A DNA stretch of 64,000 nucleotides from SpSt-398 sp041752235 (GCA_041752235.1 JBGSHM010000010.1:62001-126000); one strand, 5' to 3'; shown: positions 8,372 to 17,548, counted from the first letter of the stretch. Numbers and translations are program-made. The notes: a model not told the origin generated them from the letters alone.

Positions 8372-10078
8372 TTAAGACAAGTATTTCCCAACGATCGGCA
8401 CCCTTCTTCCTACGCCAAAGGCTTTGGCACTGACACGGATGATGGGACAAAACTGATTGCGTTTGTATTCATTGGTATTGACCAGTTTCAATACCCGGTT
8501 CACCAATGCCGGATCATATCCTTCGAAAATGATCTCTCTGGGCCCTTTTCGTAATTCAATATAATTATAAAGCACCCGATCAAGTATATCATACTCGGGT
8601 AAACTGTCGCTGTCTTTTTGATTTGGACGAAGCTCTGCTGAAGGGGCCTTGGTCAAAATGGATTCGGGAATCAACTCCCGATCACGGTTGATCCTTCTCG
8701 CCAGGGCATAGACCTGCACCTTGTACAGATCACCCAATACCCCAAGACCTCCCGCCATATCTCCATACAAGGTACCATATCCCGTAGCCAGTTCACTTTT
8801 GTTCGATGTATTCAGCAGGATATAGCCAAACTTATTGGCCAATCCCATCAGCAGGTTGCCCCGGGTACGACTTTGAATATTCTCTTCCGCTACGCTAAAG
8901 GGCGGGTCTTCAAAAACGGGTTTGAGTGTGCTGAGAAAGGATTCATAGATATCCCGTATCGGGAGTATATGATACGGATTATCCAGGTTACGACTCAAAG
9001 TTTCGGCGTCACTTACCGAATGCCCGGTGGAATAGGGAGAAGGCATCAATACTGCCGTCACATTTTCTTTACCCAGGGCTTCGACGGCAAGTGCCAGGGT
9101 TACCGCACTGTCAATTCCTCCTGAAGAACCCAGTATGGCTTTTTTGAAACCCATTTTGAAAAAATAATCGCGGATACCTAAAACCAGCGCCTGGTGTATC
9201 TCTTCGATGTTCTTTGCATTGGTCAAATAAGCCAGGATATCTTCTCCCTTGCCTACCTCCGCCGCCGAATAATAATAAGGCTCTTCTTTGGGTGCGGCCT
9301 TCGTTCCATCTACACGACTGAGTTCGTCCAGATCGAATACGGCAAAGTCCTCTTCAAAATACTTCATCTCTTTTACCTGCCTTCCCTGGATATCATAGAC
9401 GAGACTGCCTCCGTCGAATACGATCTCGGTTTGCGACCCTACCGTATTACAATACAACATAGGTAACTGGTACCTGATCGTATGCGCTTTTACAATACTG
9501 TTGCGTACGATATCCTGTGCGTAGTTGTAAGGAGAGGCGGAGAGGTTGATCATGACATCGGGCCCAAAAGCCGCCAGTTTTTCCATCGGCGTGATGCGGT
9601 ACAAAGGGTTATCACCCATGTTCCAGATATCCTCACAGATCGTGACAGCCAGTTTTTTGCCTTTGAACTCCACCACCTGCCAGTCATAAGCCGGTTCAAA
9701 ATACCGGTATTCATCAAAGACATCATAGTTGGGGAGGAGGGTCTTGTGGATCTCTGCCTTGATCTTTTTTTCATACAACAGAAAAGCGGCGTTAAATAGG
9801 TCTTTCCCTTCCTTGCGGGGGTTGCGCGCCGGCGAGCCTACAAGTACGCCGATCGTATCGGCCTCTTCCCGTATTTGATCCAGGCTGCGATAACAGGCTT
9901 CGATAAAATCATGAAATTCCAGAAAATCCCGGGGCGGGTAGCCGCAAATACATAATTCAGAGAAAACCACAAGGTCGGCTCCGGCCGCCTTGGCCTGACG
10001 TATCCCGGCGATGATCTTATCCCGATTGCTGTCGAAATTGCCAATATGATAATTTTGCTGGGCCAGGGCGATCTTCAT
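8372..10078 (-). CDS. nadE: Glutamine-dependent NAD+ synthetase
   Basis: A 568-residue two-domain enzyme. The N-terminal nitrilase-like glutaminase domain shows its triad in VVFSELC (E), HKTLLPNYDVFDEYRYF (K) and TICEDIW (C). The C-terminal ATP-pyrophosphatase domain has the P-loop LGSSGGIDSAV. It makes NAD+ from nicotinate adenine dinucleotide, ATP and glutamine-derived ammonia. It is divergent from gldB by only 58 bases. nadC lies about 4 kb away, so two NAD-pathway genes share the neighbourhood. Length and motifs are complete. Confidence 0.95.
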   Translation of the reverse strand: MKIALAQQNYHIGNFDSNRDKIIAGIRQAKAAGADLVVFSELCICGYPPRDFLEFHDFIEACYRSLDQIREEADTIGVLVGSPARNPRKEGKDLFNAAFLLYEKKIKAEIHKTLLPNYDVFDEYRYFEPAYDWQVVEFKGKKLAVTICEDIWNMGDNPLYRITPMEKLAAFGPDVMINLSASPYNYAQDIVRNSIVKAHTIRYQLPMLYCNTVGSQTEIVFDGGSLVYDIQGRQVKEMKYFEEDFAVFDLDELSRVDGTKAAPKEEPYYYSAAEVGKGEDILAYLTNAKNIEEIHQALVLGIRDYFFKMGFKKAILGSSGGIDSAVTLALAVEALGKENVTAVLMPSPYSTGHSVSDAETLSRNLDNPYHILPIRDIYESFLSTLKPVFEDPPFSVAEENIQSRTRGNLLMGLANKFGYILLNTSNKSELATGYGTLYGDMAGGLGVLGDLYKVQVYALARRINRDRELIPESILTKAPSAELRPNQKDSDSLPEYDILDRVLYNYIELRKGPREIIFEGYDPALVNRVLKLVNTNEYKRNQFCPIIRVSAKAFGVGRRVPIVGKYLS

Positions 10079-10136
10079 GAAACAAATTTACAGCAATGGC
10101 AGACAACAATATTCGAATCACCATCGTTTACGAACC

Positions 10137-11147
10137 ATGCAAAAACTGACCCTTTTTCTCCTCGGCTCCCTCCTGCTCCTGGCTTGTAATGATCAGGATA
10201 AGGGTCCTGACCTGAAAGGCACCGAAGTAAAAATGCCCCTGGAACGGTTTGAACAGCTCTTTTTTGCCATTGACAGCAACCAATTAACAGCAGGATTAAA
10301 AGGGGTCATGGCCAAATACCCCGATTTCTATCCGGTTTTCATGCGAAATATCCTGGGGGTTTCCGGAAATCCCGAGGAGGAAGCCACCCAACAGGTATCC
10401 CTGATGTTTTTACGGGGATATGCATCCGTTGCTGATTCACTCGGTCAGAAATTTGGTGACTTCAAAAAGATCCAATCCGAGATCGAGACAGGGTTCAGTT
10501 ACCTGAAATATTATTTCCCCGAATACCAACCCGGTAAACTCATCACGTTTGTCGGCCCCTTTGATGCCCCCGGTGTTGCCCTGGTAGATAAAGGACTGGC
10601 GATTGGTTTGCAGCAATATGCCGGAAAGGATTATTCGGTGTACCAGGTGCTCGACGAACAACAATTGTTTCCCAAATATATCTCCCGACGTTTCGAGCCT
10701 CAGTTCATTCCGGTCAGTTGCCTCAATGCAGCATTAGGCGAAATGATTCCCGACAGTACCATCGGCCGCCCTCTGATCGAACAGGTGGTGGAAAAAGGGA
10801 AACGCTGGTACCTGCTTGATAAATTACTCCCTAAGACCGAAGATTCAATTATTACTGGTTATACCCTGAAACAACTGGCCTGGTGCGAGGAGAATGAAGG
10901 GAATATATGGAGCTACCTCACCCAAAATGAGAACCTCAATTCCATTGATCCTGTGGTGATACAAACCTATATCGGCGAATCGCCATTTACCCAGGGCATG
11001 CCGGAAGCTTCTCCCGGAAATATTGGTCAATGGATCGGGTGGCAGATCGTGAAGAAATATGCCGCGGACCACAAAACAGAATTGCGTGATATCTTAAAGA
11101 TGGATGCAAGAAAGCTATTGGAAGAAGCGAAGTACAAACCTAAATAG
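10137..11147 (+). CDS. gldB: Gliding motility lipoprotein GldB
   Basis: A 336-residue lipoprotein. I place the start at the ATG at 10137, because it is followed directly by a signal peptide with lipobox LLLLACNDQ; the in-frame ATG at 10077 would put 20 hydrophilic residues ahead of it and overlap nadE. Family features are MPLERFEQLFFAID near the start and the PVFMRNILGVSG, FLRGYASVADSLGQKF and GIALQQYAG-type segments. In flavobacteria gldB is required for gliding, and nadE is a known neighbour of gldB there. gldC is not next to it here. Confidence 0.88.
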   Translation: MQKLTLFLLGSLLLLACNDQDKGPDLKGTEVKMPLERFEQLFFAIDSNQLTAGLKGVMAKYPDFYPVFMRNILGVSGNPEEEATQQVSLMFLRGYASVADSLGQKFGDFKKIQSEIETGFSYLKYYFPEYQPGKLITFVGPFDAPGVALVDKGLAIGLQQYAGKDYSVYQVLDEQQLFPKYISRRFEPQFIPVSCLNAALGEMIPDSTIGRPLIEQVVEKGKRWYLLDKLLPKTEDSIITGYTLKQLAWCEENEGNIWSYLTQNENLNSIDPVVIQTYIGESPFTQGMPEASPGNIGQWIGWQIVKKYAADHKTELRDILKMDARKLLEEAKYKPK

Positions 11148-11149
11148 AT

Positions 11150-11236
11150 GATTGATTTTACCGCCAAGACACAAGGCCGCCTTGTGACGCAAAGATGATC
11201 CTGGCGCCCCTCGCGACATGGCGCCCTTGCGGTAAA
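11150..11236. repeat. Intergenic repeat of the TTACCGC/GCGGTAAA family (copy 3)
   Basis: TTTTACCGCCAAGACACAAGGCCGCC on the left and GGCGCCC-TTGCGGTAAAT on the right form the outer arms, with further GC-rich words between. It fills the whole gap between the convergent gldB and apaG genes, so it probably serves as a two-way transcript end. Confidence 0.6.
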
Positions 11237-11243
11237 TAAGCAT

Positions 11244-11630
11244 CTAATTTCCTTTAAACGGAACAATCATTTCAAAGGCCGGGATATTCACGTCAAAAAA
11301 CTGCCCGGTATTTACATTCTCCATTTGGTAGGTTCCACTCATACGTCCCATTTCGGTGCGGAGGTTGCACCCACTGACATACGAATATTTTTCGCCGGGT
11401 TGAAGTTGGGGTTGCACACCTACTACGCCCTCGCCTTCCACCTCGCGGTAGCTGCCATTGCTGTCGAAGATATGCCAGTGCCGGCGGTGTAGTTTAACGG
11501 GGAAGGTGTTGTGATTCTCCATGGAAATGCGGTAAGCAAACATGAACTCCGATTGGATCGGGTTGCTATAATCTGCCTGATAAAAAGTCTCCACACAAAT
11601 CTCCACCCCTTCTGATATTTTGCTTACCAT
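11244..11630 (-). CDS. apaG: ApaG/DUF525 family protein
   Basis: A 128-residue single-domain protein of the ApaG fibronectin III-like fold. Signature segments are YRISMENHNTFPVKLHRRHWHIFDSNG, VEGEGVVGVQPQLQPGEKYSYVSGC and GRMSGTYQM. Its role is unsettled; in enterobacteria it is linked to Co/Mg efflux phenotypes. I start at the ATG at 11630 because family members begin close to the first strand; the longer frame adds a hydrophobic stretch not typical of ApaG. It converges on gldB. Confidence 0.9.
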   Translation of the reverse strand: MVSKISEGVEICVETFYQADYSNPIQSEFMFAYRISMENHNTFPVKLHRRHWHIFDSNGSYREVEGEGVVGVQPQLQPGEKYSYVSGCNLRTEMGRMSGTYQMENVNTGQFFDVNIPAFEMIVPFKGN

Positions 11631-11714
11631 AAGTATGGCTTTGTGTAAAAATATAAAAAATAATAGGGTTTTCACCCTTCTGTCTATTATCCTCGGAATT
11701 TTATCGACAACCCC

Positions 11715-11722
11715 TAATTTTG
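11715..11722 (+). promoter_or_regulatory. Promoter -7 box for the isocitrate dehydrogenase gene
   Basis: TAATTTTG matches the Bacteroidota consensus TAnnTTTG and lies 46 bases before the icd ATG, giving a leader of about 40 bases. No clear TTG -33 box is seen at the ideal distance, so the call rests on the -7 element and position. Confidence 0.45.
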
Positions 11723-11767
11723 ACCCTGGATTTGCCCTTTATAATCAAAATTGTTAATAAGTATTGT

Positions 11768-13219
11768 ATGAAAATAGCCGTAGCCAAGGGAGATGGGATC
11801 GGACCGGAGATCATGGACGCCGTACTCCGCATTTTTGACGCCAACAAAGTACCCCTGGAATATGAATTTGTAGACATGGGGAAATGGGTATTTGACAAGG
11901 GTTTTTCGAATGGTATGACCGAGGAAGCCCGCGCTACAATTGAAGAACTGGGGATGTTATTCAAAGGACCCATGGAAACACCAAAAGGTAAAGGGGTAAA
12001 AAGTATCAATGTTACTGCTCGCAAGACCTGGAACACCTATGCCAATAAAAGGGTGTTTCAAACCCTGCATGGCGTGGATACGGTTTTCTCGAAAGCTGGT
12101 ATTCCGATTGACATCACGGTAGTCAGGGAAAATATTGAAGATACCTATGGTGGAATCGAGCATATGCTGACGCATGATGTGGCCCTGAGCCGCCGCTTTA
12201 TCACCCGCCCCGGATCAGAACAAGTGATCAAATATGCCTTTGAAATGGCCGGTAAAAAGAATGCCCGCCGGATCACCTGCGGTCATAAGGCCAATATCAT
12301 GAAGATCACCGATGGCCTCTTCCTTGAAATATTTTATGAGGTTGCCAAAGATTACCCCGGTATCAAAGCGGATGATGTGATCGTAGATGACCTCTGTATG
12401 AAACTGGTTACAAGACCCGACAATTTTGATGTCGTTGTCCTGACCAATCTGCAAGGGGATATCGTATCTGATCTCTGTGCAGGATTGGTGGGTGGACTTG
12501 GCTTTGCCCCTTCGGCAAATATTGGTGACCATATCTGCATCTTTGAAGCAGTGCATGGAACGGCTCCGGATATCGCCGGAAAGAATATCGCCAACCCGAC
12601 CGCACTGCTCCTGAGCGGGATTGCCATGCTGCACCATGTTGGCCTGACCGAAAATGCGGCCGTTATCGAGAATGCCTTGTTGTTTACCCTCGAAAGCGGG
12701 GTACATACCGGTGATTTTGGAGATAAAGGCATTCCTTCGGTAAATACCACCCAGTTTGCAGATGCCATCATTGGTAACCTGGGCAAGAAACCAAAAGGTA
12801 TGCCCCGTGAAGTGATCGCCAATATGCCAGGTACGCCTACCCCGTTGAAACTGGATAAGAACTCCATGATGGTATCAAAAGAAAAAGCACCCGAACACAT
12901 CGTAGGGGTTGACCTTTTTATTGAAAGTGATGAACAACCCGAGGTCATCGCCGCCAAATGCCTGCGGCATGCCGGTGTTAAATTCAAATTGATCAGCATC
13001 AGCAACCGGGGCACACAGGTTTGGCCCACCGGTTCACTCTATACCAACCTCGTTAACCAATACAATGCCCGCTTTGAAAGCATTGACGGTGAACCCCTGT
13101 TTCAACAAGATGTCATCGGATTGTATGTAAGCATGAGCGGGAATTTCAAGATCTGCTCGTTTGAATTGCTCAATCAATGGGATGGCAAGAAAGCCTATAG
13201 CCTGGCGCAGGGTCAGTAG
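11768..13219 (+). CDS. icd: NADP-dependent isocitrate dehydrogenase, long two-part type
   Basis: A 483-residue isocitrate/isopropylmalate dehydrogenase family protein that oxidises isocitrate to 2-oxoglutarate in the TCA cycle. It shows the start KIAVAKGDGIGPEI, the substrate loop TVVRENIEDTYGGIEH, the metal site DDLCMKLV...LQGDIVSDLCAGLVGGLG and HGTAPDIAGKNIANPTA for cofactor. A C-terminal extension of about 140 residues (from HIVGVDLFIES) follows, as in the long bacterial type. I chose ATG 11768 over 11720 because the sequence motif begins there. A terminator follows. Confidence 0.9.
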   Translation: MKIAVAKGDGIGPEIMDAVLRIFDANKVPLEYEFVDMGKWVFDKGFSNGMTEEARATIEELGMLFKGPMETPKGKGVKSINVTARKTWNTYANKRVFQTLHGVDTVFSKAGIPIDITVVRENIEDTYGGIEHMLTHDVALSRRFITRPGSEQVIKYAFEMAGKKNARRITCGHKANIMKITDGLFLEIFYEVAKDYPGIKADDVIVDDLCMKLVTRPDNFDVVVLTNLQGDIVSDLCAGLVGGLGFAPSANIGDHICIFEAVHGTAPDIAGKNIANPTALLLSGIAMLHHVGLTENAAVIENALLFTLESGVHTGDFGDKGIPSVNTTQFADAIIGNLGKKPKGMPREVIANMPGTPTPLKLDKNSMMVSKEKAPEHIVGVDLFIESDEQPEVIAAKCLRHAGVKFKLISISNRGTQVWPTGSLYTNLVNQYNARFESIDGEPLFQQDVIGLYVSMSGNFKICSFELLNQWDGKKAYSLAQGQ

Positions 13220-13442
13220 ATATTCACTTGTGTTTGATCAAGATTACACGGACTTTTTCCCCAAAAACAGGGATTGGCATATTATTGGCTAAGAAATAAC
13301 AAACACAGCCGGCGCTAACCCCGTTTTCTAAAAGCCGTTGATTTCCTTTGAAGAACACCATATAGTAAAGGTCTGATAACGATCTGAGAACCAATAGGGT
13401 AACGCTCGAATGAGATTTCCCCTATGCAATATCCTAAAGAAG

Positions 13443-13467
13443 TCCCGCCTTAGCGGGATTTTTTTTT
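13443..13467 (+). terminator. Rho-independent terminator
   Basis: Stem TCCCGC / GCGGGA with loop CTTA, followed by nine Ts. It lies 223 bases after icd, so the transcript has a long 3' part, or an unrecognised small RNA is encoded in 13220-13440. I see no ORF there. Confidence 0.75.
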
Positions 13468-13480
13468 GTGGGTATTTATT

Positions 13481-13816
13481 CTACCTGCTTTGGGTATAAC
13501 CGTTCTTTTGAAGCCACTGAAGGACCTTTGGGCGCTGATCTCCCTGAATAATAATTTCACCGTCTTTTGCCGAACCGCCGGTGCCGCAATGGTTCTTTAA
13601 TTTCTTTCCCAGTTCCTCCAGATCATCTGCCTTTCCCACAAACCCGGTAATTACGGTGACTGCTTTCCCGGCCCGGTGCTTGGTTTCAAGGCGGATGCGC
13701 AATTTTTGCTGGGCAGGCGATAGGGTTTCCATATCCTGCTTTTCTTCCTCAAAAGAAAAACCAGGATCCGTGCTGTACACAAAGCCCCTGGCATCTGGTT
13801 TATTTTTCTTGCTCAT
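13481..13816 (-). CDS. SUI1/eIF1-like translation factor (YciH type)
   Basis: A 111-residue protein. Its C-terminal two thirds are the SUI1 domain: RLETKHRAGKAVTVITGFVG, LEELGKKLKNHCGTGGSAKDGEIIIQGDQ and a last KVLQWLQKNGY. Bacterial members resemble eIF1 and bind the ribosome; their role in bacteria is mostly inferred. The N-terminal 40 residues are a charged linker. It sits 43 bases from nadC on the same strand. Confidence 0.9.
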   Translation of the reverse strand: MSKKNKPDARGFVYSTDPGFSFEEEKQDMETLSPAQQKLRIRLETKHRAGKAVTVITGFVGKADDLEELGKKLKNHCGTGGSAKDGEIIIQGDQRPKVLQWLQKNGYTQSR

Positions 13817-13859
13817 ACGAATGAATATAATCTGCGAAATCTGTACGATCCGGGTAATC

Positions 13860-14720
13860 CTATATAATTACTGCTTTCAAACTCAGGTCCAAACTTTTTG
13901 CCTGGTGGATCAACGCCCCCACACTCACATAATCCACGCCGGTAGCAGTAAAGTCTGTAATATTATCCAGGTTGATTCCCCCGCTGGCTTCTGTTTCAAA
14001 ATCCCCATTAATTAACAACAATGCCTCCCTGATTTTCTCCGGGGTAAAATTATCCAGCATGATCCGAAAAACCTTCCCTTTACCCATGGCCACAACCTTT
14101 CTTACATCTTCTACCGAACGTGTTTCCACCTCGATCTTCAGGTCTTTACCAGAAGCTTGCACATAGGCATGGGCTTTCTCGATGGCCGCTTCGATTCCCC
14201 CGGAATAATCAATGTGATTATCCTTGAGCATGATCATGTCAAACAAACCAAAGCGGTGGTTAACACCCCCACCGATCCGGACGGCTTCCTTTTCCAATAA
14301 CCTGAAATTGGGAGTGGTCTTGCGGGTATCCAATACCCTGGTGTGGTAACCCTCCAGTTTCTGTACATATTCCCTGGTGAGCGTCGCGATCCCACTCATC
14401 CGTTGCATGCAATTCAATACCAACCGTTCGCAGGAAAGTATGGTATGGATAGAGGCTTCCACCTCAAAGGCTTTTTCCCCGGGCTGCATCGCTTCTCCAT
14501 CCATTTTATACGGGTGAAAGACCGATTGGGGATCATGGTACTTAAATATCTTTTCCGCTACTTCCATACCGGCCAGGATACCTTCCTGTTTGATCTTGAG
14601 TACGGCCTTTCCACGGGCCGAAGGAGAGATACAACTCAGGGTGGAGTGGTCCCCTTCCCCAATATCTTCCGCGAGGGCGGAGGCCACAAGTTTATTCAAG
14701 GATGAATCAAAGGAATGCAT
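13860..14720 (-). CDS. nadC: Nicotinate-nucleotide pyrophosphorylase (carboxylating)
   Basis: A 286-residue quinolinate phosphoribosyltransferase that turns quinolinate and PRPP into nicotinate mononucleotide in de novo NAD synthesis. Family segments are EDIGEGDHST near the start, the basic RVLDTRKTTPNFRLLEKEAVRIGGGVNHR, MLKDNHI, the acidic EVETRSVEDV, IMLDNF and the end EASGGINLDNI...GVDYVSVGALIH. It is complete and of normal length. The start is only 73 bases after the DUF4783 gene, with a terminator in the gap, so it may have its own promoter. Confidence 0.95.
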   Translation of the reverse strand: MHSFDSSLNKLVASALAEDIGEGDHSTLSCISPSARGKAVLKIKQEGILAGMEVAEKIFKYHDPQSVFHPYKMDGEAMQPGEKAFEVEASIHTILSCERLVLNCMQRMSGIATLTREYVQKLEGYHTRVLDTRKTTPNFRLLEKEAVRIGGGVNHRFGLFDMIMLKDNHIDYSGGIEAAIEKAHAYVQASGKDLKIEVETRSVEDVRKVVAMGKGKVFRIMLDNFTPEKIREALLLINGDFETEASGGINLDNITDFTATGVDYVSVGALIHQAKSLDLSLKAVII

Positions 14721-14733
14721 GGCGCAAAGCTAT

Positions 14734-14771
14734 CAAAAAAGGATCGCCCCGCACGAGTGGCACGGGGCGAT
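14734..14771 (-). terminator. Rho-independent terminator after the DUF4783 gene
   Basis: A perfect 9-bp stem ATCGCCCCG / CGGGGCGAT around an 11-base loop, with six As on the plus strand at 14735-14740, that is a U tract on the minus-strand transcript. It ends the DUF4783 transcript between that gene and nadC. Confidence 0.8.
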
Positions 14772-14793
14772 TAAAAAATTAGTCTGCTGGTTA

Positions 14794-15183
14794 TTACTGT
14801 TGCTGGATCCTTAATTCCTGGATCAGCATCTTGTCATTTTTATTCTTCATGAACACATTCACCCGGTAATTCCCACTCTTTGTTTGGAGGGTACCGATAC
14901 AATATTGACTGTTGTTCCCATCACTCTCCCCTTTGTGCTTCACTTCAAAGGTTTTAACCCCGGTTGTGGCAAAGAAGTCTTTCAGGATCAATTCTGCCTG
15001 GCTCTTGCTGTAACTGTTGCTTTTGTCGGGCATCGTGATGTCCACATACGCATCAAAATACCGGGCCAGATTGGCACTGTTTCCTGATTTCAACGCACCG
15101 ATCACGCTCTCTATTCCACTTTGAAAAGTGAAAGAACTGAGACCAATGAGCAGCACTAGACCAACTAAAGGTATCTTTTTCAT
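14794..15183 (-). CDS. DUF4783 family exported protein
   Basis: A 129-residue protein with a signal peptide (KKIPLVGLVLLIGLSSFTF) and a small NTF2/cystatin-like pattern: IESVIGALKSGNSANLARYFDAYVDITMPD, then SYSKSQAELILKDFFA and a last strand pair. This matches DUF4783, common in Bacteroidota and often next to nadC. No catalytic residues are evident; it is probably periplasmic. The terminator behind it separates it from nadC. Confidence 0.8.
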   Translation of the reverse strand: MKKIPLVGLVLLIGLSSFTFQSGIESVIGALKSGNSANLARYFDAYVDITMPDKSNSYSKSQAELILKDFFATTGVKTFEVKHKGESDGNNSQYCIGTLQTKSGNYRVNVFMKNKNDKMLIQELRIQQQ

Positions 15184-15300
15184 GTTCTGATGGTTTTCAT
15201 AAGGATTTAATCTAAAAACATGCCATACTAAAAAAGGGCGTATGGGGAAACTAAAATACTAAATATCAAGCTGTTTTCATAGCTTAAACCCAAAATGAAT

Positions 15301-15308
15301 TAGCTTTG
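15301..15308 (+). promoter_or_regulatory. Promoter -7 box for gpmI
   Basis: TAGCTTTG fits TAnnTTTG and lies 52 bases before the gpmI ATG. It is the only such match in the short gap between the divergent DUF4783 and gpmI genes on this strand. No good -33 box is seen. Confidence 0.4.
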
Positions 15309-15360
15309 CCCTGAATTTTCTATTGATAATGAGCGCATTTCGCATAACCTACCTTTAGAT

Positions 15361-16893
15361 ATGAATAACGGTAAAAAAGTTGCATTGATCATCATGGATG
15401 GATGGGGACTTGGACAGGTCAAATCGGCCGATGCCATCCAGCACGCAAAGACCCCTTTTGTCAGTTCCCTGTATAGTAAATACCCCAACACCACCCTGAC
15501 CACCTGTGGAGAATTGGTGGGTTTGCCCGACGGGCAAATGGGCAATTCGGAAGTAGGCCACCTCAATCTCGGTGCCGGCCGGATCGTATACCAGGAATTA
15601 CAGCGGATCAATGTTGCCATTCGCGAAGGCGAATTTTCCCGAAATAAAACCATGCTGGCCGCCATTCACTTTGCGCGGGACAATAAAAAAGCCCTTCACC
15701 TGATCGGTTTGGTAAGCGATGGTGGTGTCCACACGCATATCAATCACCTCAAAGCCCTGGTAGATGTTTGCAAGGCTGAAGGGTTGACCGAAGTATATAT
15801 ACATGCTTTTACGGATGGCCGGGACTGTGACCCCAAAAGCGGTCTTGGTTTTATAAAAGAACTTCAACTCCACCTGAATCAATCCGTCGGGAAGATCGCC
15901 ACGGTTAGCGGACGGTATTATGCCATGGACCGCGATAAACGTTGGGAAAGAGTAAAATTGGCTTATGACGCGCTGGTAAACGGTACCGGTGTAAAAGACA
16001 CAGATGCTATCGCCGCAGTGGAACACTCCTACGCCCAGGATATCACCGATGAATTCATCAAACCGACCGTGATCATTGCCGAAGATCAAAAACCGCTGGC
16101 AACCATTCAATCGGGTGATGCCGTTATCTGTTTCAATTTCCGTACCGATCGTTGCCGGGAGATCACGCAGGTATTGAGCCAGACGGATTTTCCCGATCAC
16201 CACATGCACAAACTCGATCTTCATTATACCACCATGACCGAATATGACAAGACATTTAAAAATGTCCATGTGGTATTTGAAAACGACAACCTTAACAATA
16301 CGATCGGAGAAGTATTGGAGAAAAATGGAAAAAAACAGATCCGAATTGCGGAAACGGAGAAGTATCCCCACGTAACCTTTTTCTTTAGCGGTGGCCGCGA
16401 AGTACCCTTTGAGGGAGAAAAAAGAATCATGGCCCCTTCTCCAAAAGTGGCCACCTACGACCTGAAACCGGAGATGAGCGCTTTCGAATTAACCGAGGCT
16501 TTGCTGCCGGAGATCAATGGCCAAACGGCTGATTTTATTTGTCTCAACTATGCCAACGCCGACATGGTAGGGCATACCGGTATTTGGGAAGCGGCAATCA
16601 AAGCCGTGGAAACCGTGGACCAATGTGTAGACAAAGTGGTCACCGCCTGCCTGAACAATGGGTATATGGTTTTCCTCACGGCCGACCATGGTAATTCCGA
16701 TTACCTGATCAATGAAGATGGTTCACCCAATACAGCACATACCCTGAACCCTGTTCCGTTGTTCCTGATCGATAAAGAATGGAGAGGTCCGGTTAAAGCC
16801 GGCAAACTGGGCGATATCGCTCCGACCATCCTGGGATTCATGGGGCTGCCTGTACCTCCGGAAATGACCGGCGACATCCTAGCCCATCCATAG
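15361..16893 (+). CDS. gpmI: 2,3-bisphosphoglycerate-independent phosphoglycerate mutase
   Basis: A 510-residue alkaline-phosphatase-superfamily enzyme that interconverts 3- and 2-phosphoglycerate in glycolysis using two Mn ions. Visible are IIMDGWG (metal ligand D13), the phosphorylated serine S63 in GNSEVGHLNLGAGR, SDGGVHTHINH, the arginine-rich FNFRTDRCREI, and the metal ligands in YANADMVGHTG and LTADHGN. Length and motifs are normal. A long hairpin repeat begins directly at its stop. Confidence 0.96.
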   Translation: MNNGKKVALIIMDGWGLGQVKSADAIQHAKTPFVSSLYSKYPNTTLTTCGELVGLPDGQMGNSEVGHLNLGAGRIVYQELQRINVAIREGEFSRNKTMLAAIHFARDNKKALHLIGLVSDGGVHTHINHLKALVDVCKAEGLTEVYIHAFTDGRDCDPKSGLGFIKELQLHLNQSVGKIATVSGRYYAMDRDKRWERVKLAYDALVNGTGVKDTDAIAAVEHSYAQDITDEFIKPTVIIAEDQKPLATIQSGDAVICFNFRTDRCREITQVLSQTDFPDHHMHKLDLHYTTMTEYDKTFKNVHVVFENDNLNNTIGEVLEKNGKKQIRIAETEKYPHVTFFFSGGREVPFEGEKRIMAPSPKVATYDLKPEMSAFELTEALLPEINGQTADFICLNYANADMVGHTGIWEAAIKAVETVDQCVDKVVTACLNNGYMVFLTADHGNSDYLINEDGSPNTAHTLNPVPLFLIDKEWRGPVKAGKLGDIAPTILGFMGLPVPPEMTGDILAHP

Positions 16894-16994
16894 CTTTGTG
16901 TCCTTCGTGTCTTCTTTGTGTTCTTCGTGTCCTCCTATGCAAGACTGGCGTAGGAGGACACGAAGAACACAAAGAAGGCACGAAGGACACGAAG
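16894..16994. repeat. Perfect-length 44-47 bp hairpin of CTTCGTGTCC words
   Basis: Arms 16894-16937 and 16951-16994 are complementary over 44 positions with only two exceptions, both of which become G-U pairs in RNA. The pairing can run three pairs further into the loop. Each arm is itself made of imperfect tandem words (CTTTGTGTCCTTCGTGTC). It starts at the last base of the gpmI stop codon and precedes a co-directional gene. Confidence 0.8.
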
Positions 16995-17035
16995 AAGGAA
17001 ATAACTCGTATCTTGATATCCGATAAATTAAGTAT

Positions 17036-17521
17036 ATGTTTAAGAAAATACTCGTGTTTCTTCTGATCGCGCTGGTCGTGATCCAGTTCTTCCGTCCGAA
17101 AAAGAATCAACAGGAAGGTATTCCCACCTCCCACATTGCTACCAAATATGCTGTTCCGGAGGATGTGGCTTCTATTCTCAGCAAAGCCTGTAACGATTGC
17201 CACACCAACAATACCAAGTATCCCTGGTATTCAAATATACAGCCGGTGGCCTGGTGGTTGGACGAGCATGTAAGAGACGGAAAAAAACACCTGAACTTCT
17301 CTGAATATACCAATAAGCGCCCCCGGTATATGTATCATAAAATGGAAGAGGTCATTGAAATGGTAAAAGAAGGAGAAATGCCCCTGGCCTCCTATACCTG
17401 GATACACAAGGATGCCATCCTTACCGAAGCTGAGAAGACCAAGCTTTATGATTGGGCCAATGCGGTGATGGATACCCTGAAGACCCAGTATCCCATTGAC
17501 AGCCTCATTCGAAAAGGCTAA
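17036..17521 (+). CDS. Haem-binding domain protein with one CxxCH site
   Basis: A 161-residue protein with an N-terminal membrane anchor or signal (about residues 3-20) and one haem-c attachment motif CNDCH at residues 52-56 inside KACNDCHTNNTKYPWYSNIQPVAWWL. This is the pattern of the Bacteroidota haem-binding domain family. A distal KMEEVIEMVKEGEMPLASYTWIH may supply the second haem ligand. It is probably periplasmic. It opens a run of same-strand genes ending in a haem-type TonB receptor and a PepSY protein, which fits haem or iron use. Confidence 0.8.
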   Translation: MFKKILVFLLIALVVIQFFRPKKNQQEGIPTSHIATKYAVPEDVASILSKACNDCHTNNTKYPWYSNIQPVAWWLDEHVRDGKKHLNFSEYTNKRPRYMYHKMEEVIEMVKEGEMPLASYTWIHKDAILTEAEKTKLYDWANAVMDTLKTQYPIDSLIRKG

Positions 17522-17548
17522 CTTCATCTCTACTATTCATCAGATACT

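Noticed and set aside
12352..13029. A 225-residue open frame antisense to icd
   Set aside because: It is a shadow of icd; Pro/Ser-rich without a domain.
15598..16371. A 257-residue open frame antisense to gpmI
   Set aside because: It is fully inside gpmI on the opposite strand and shows only mirror patterns of that gene.
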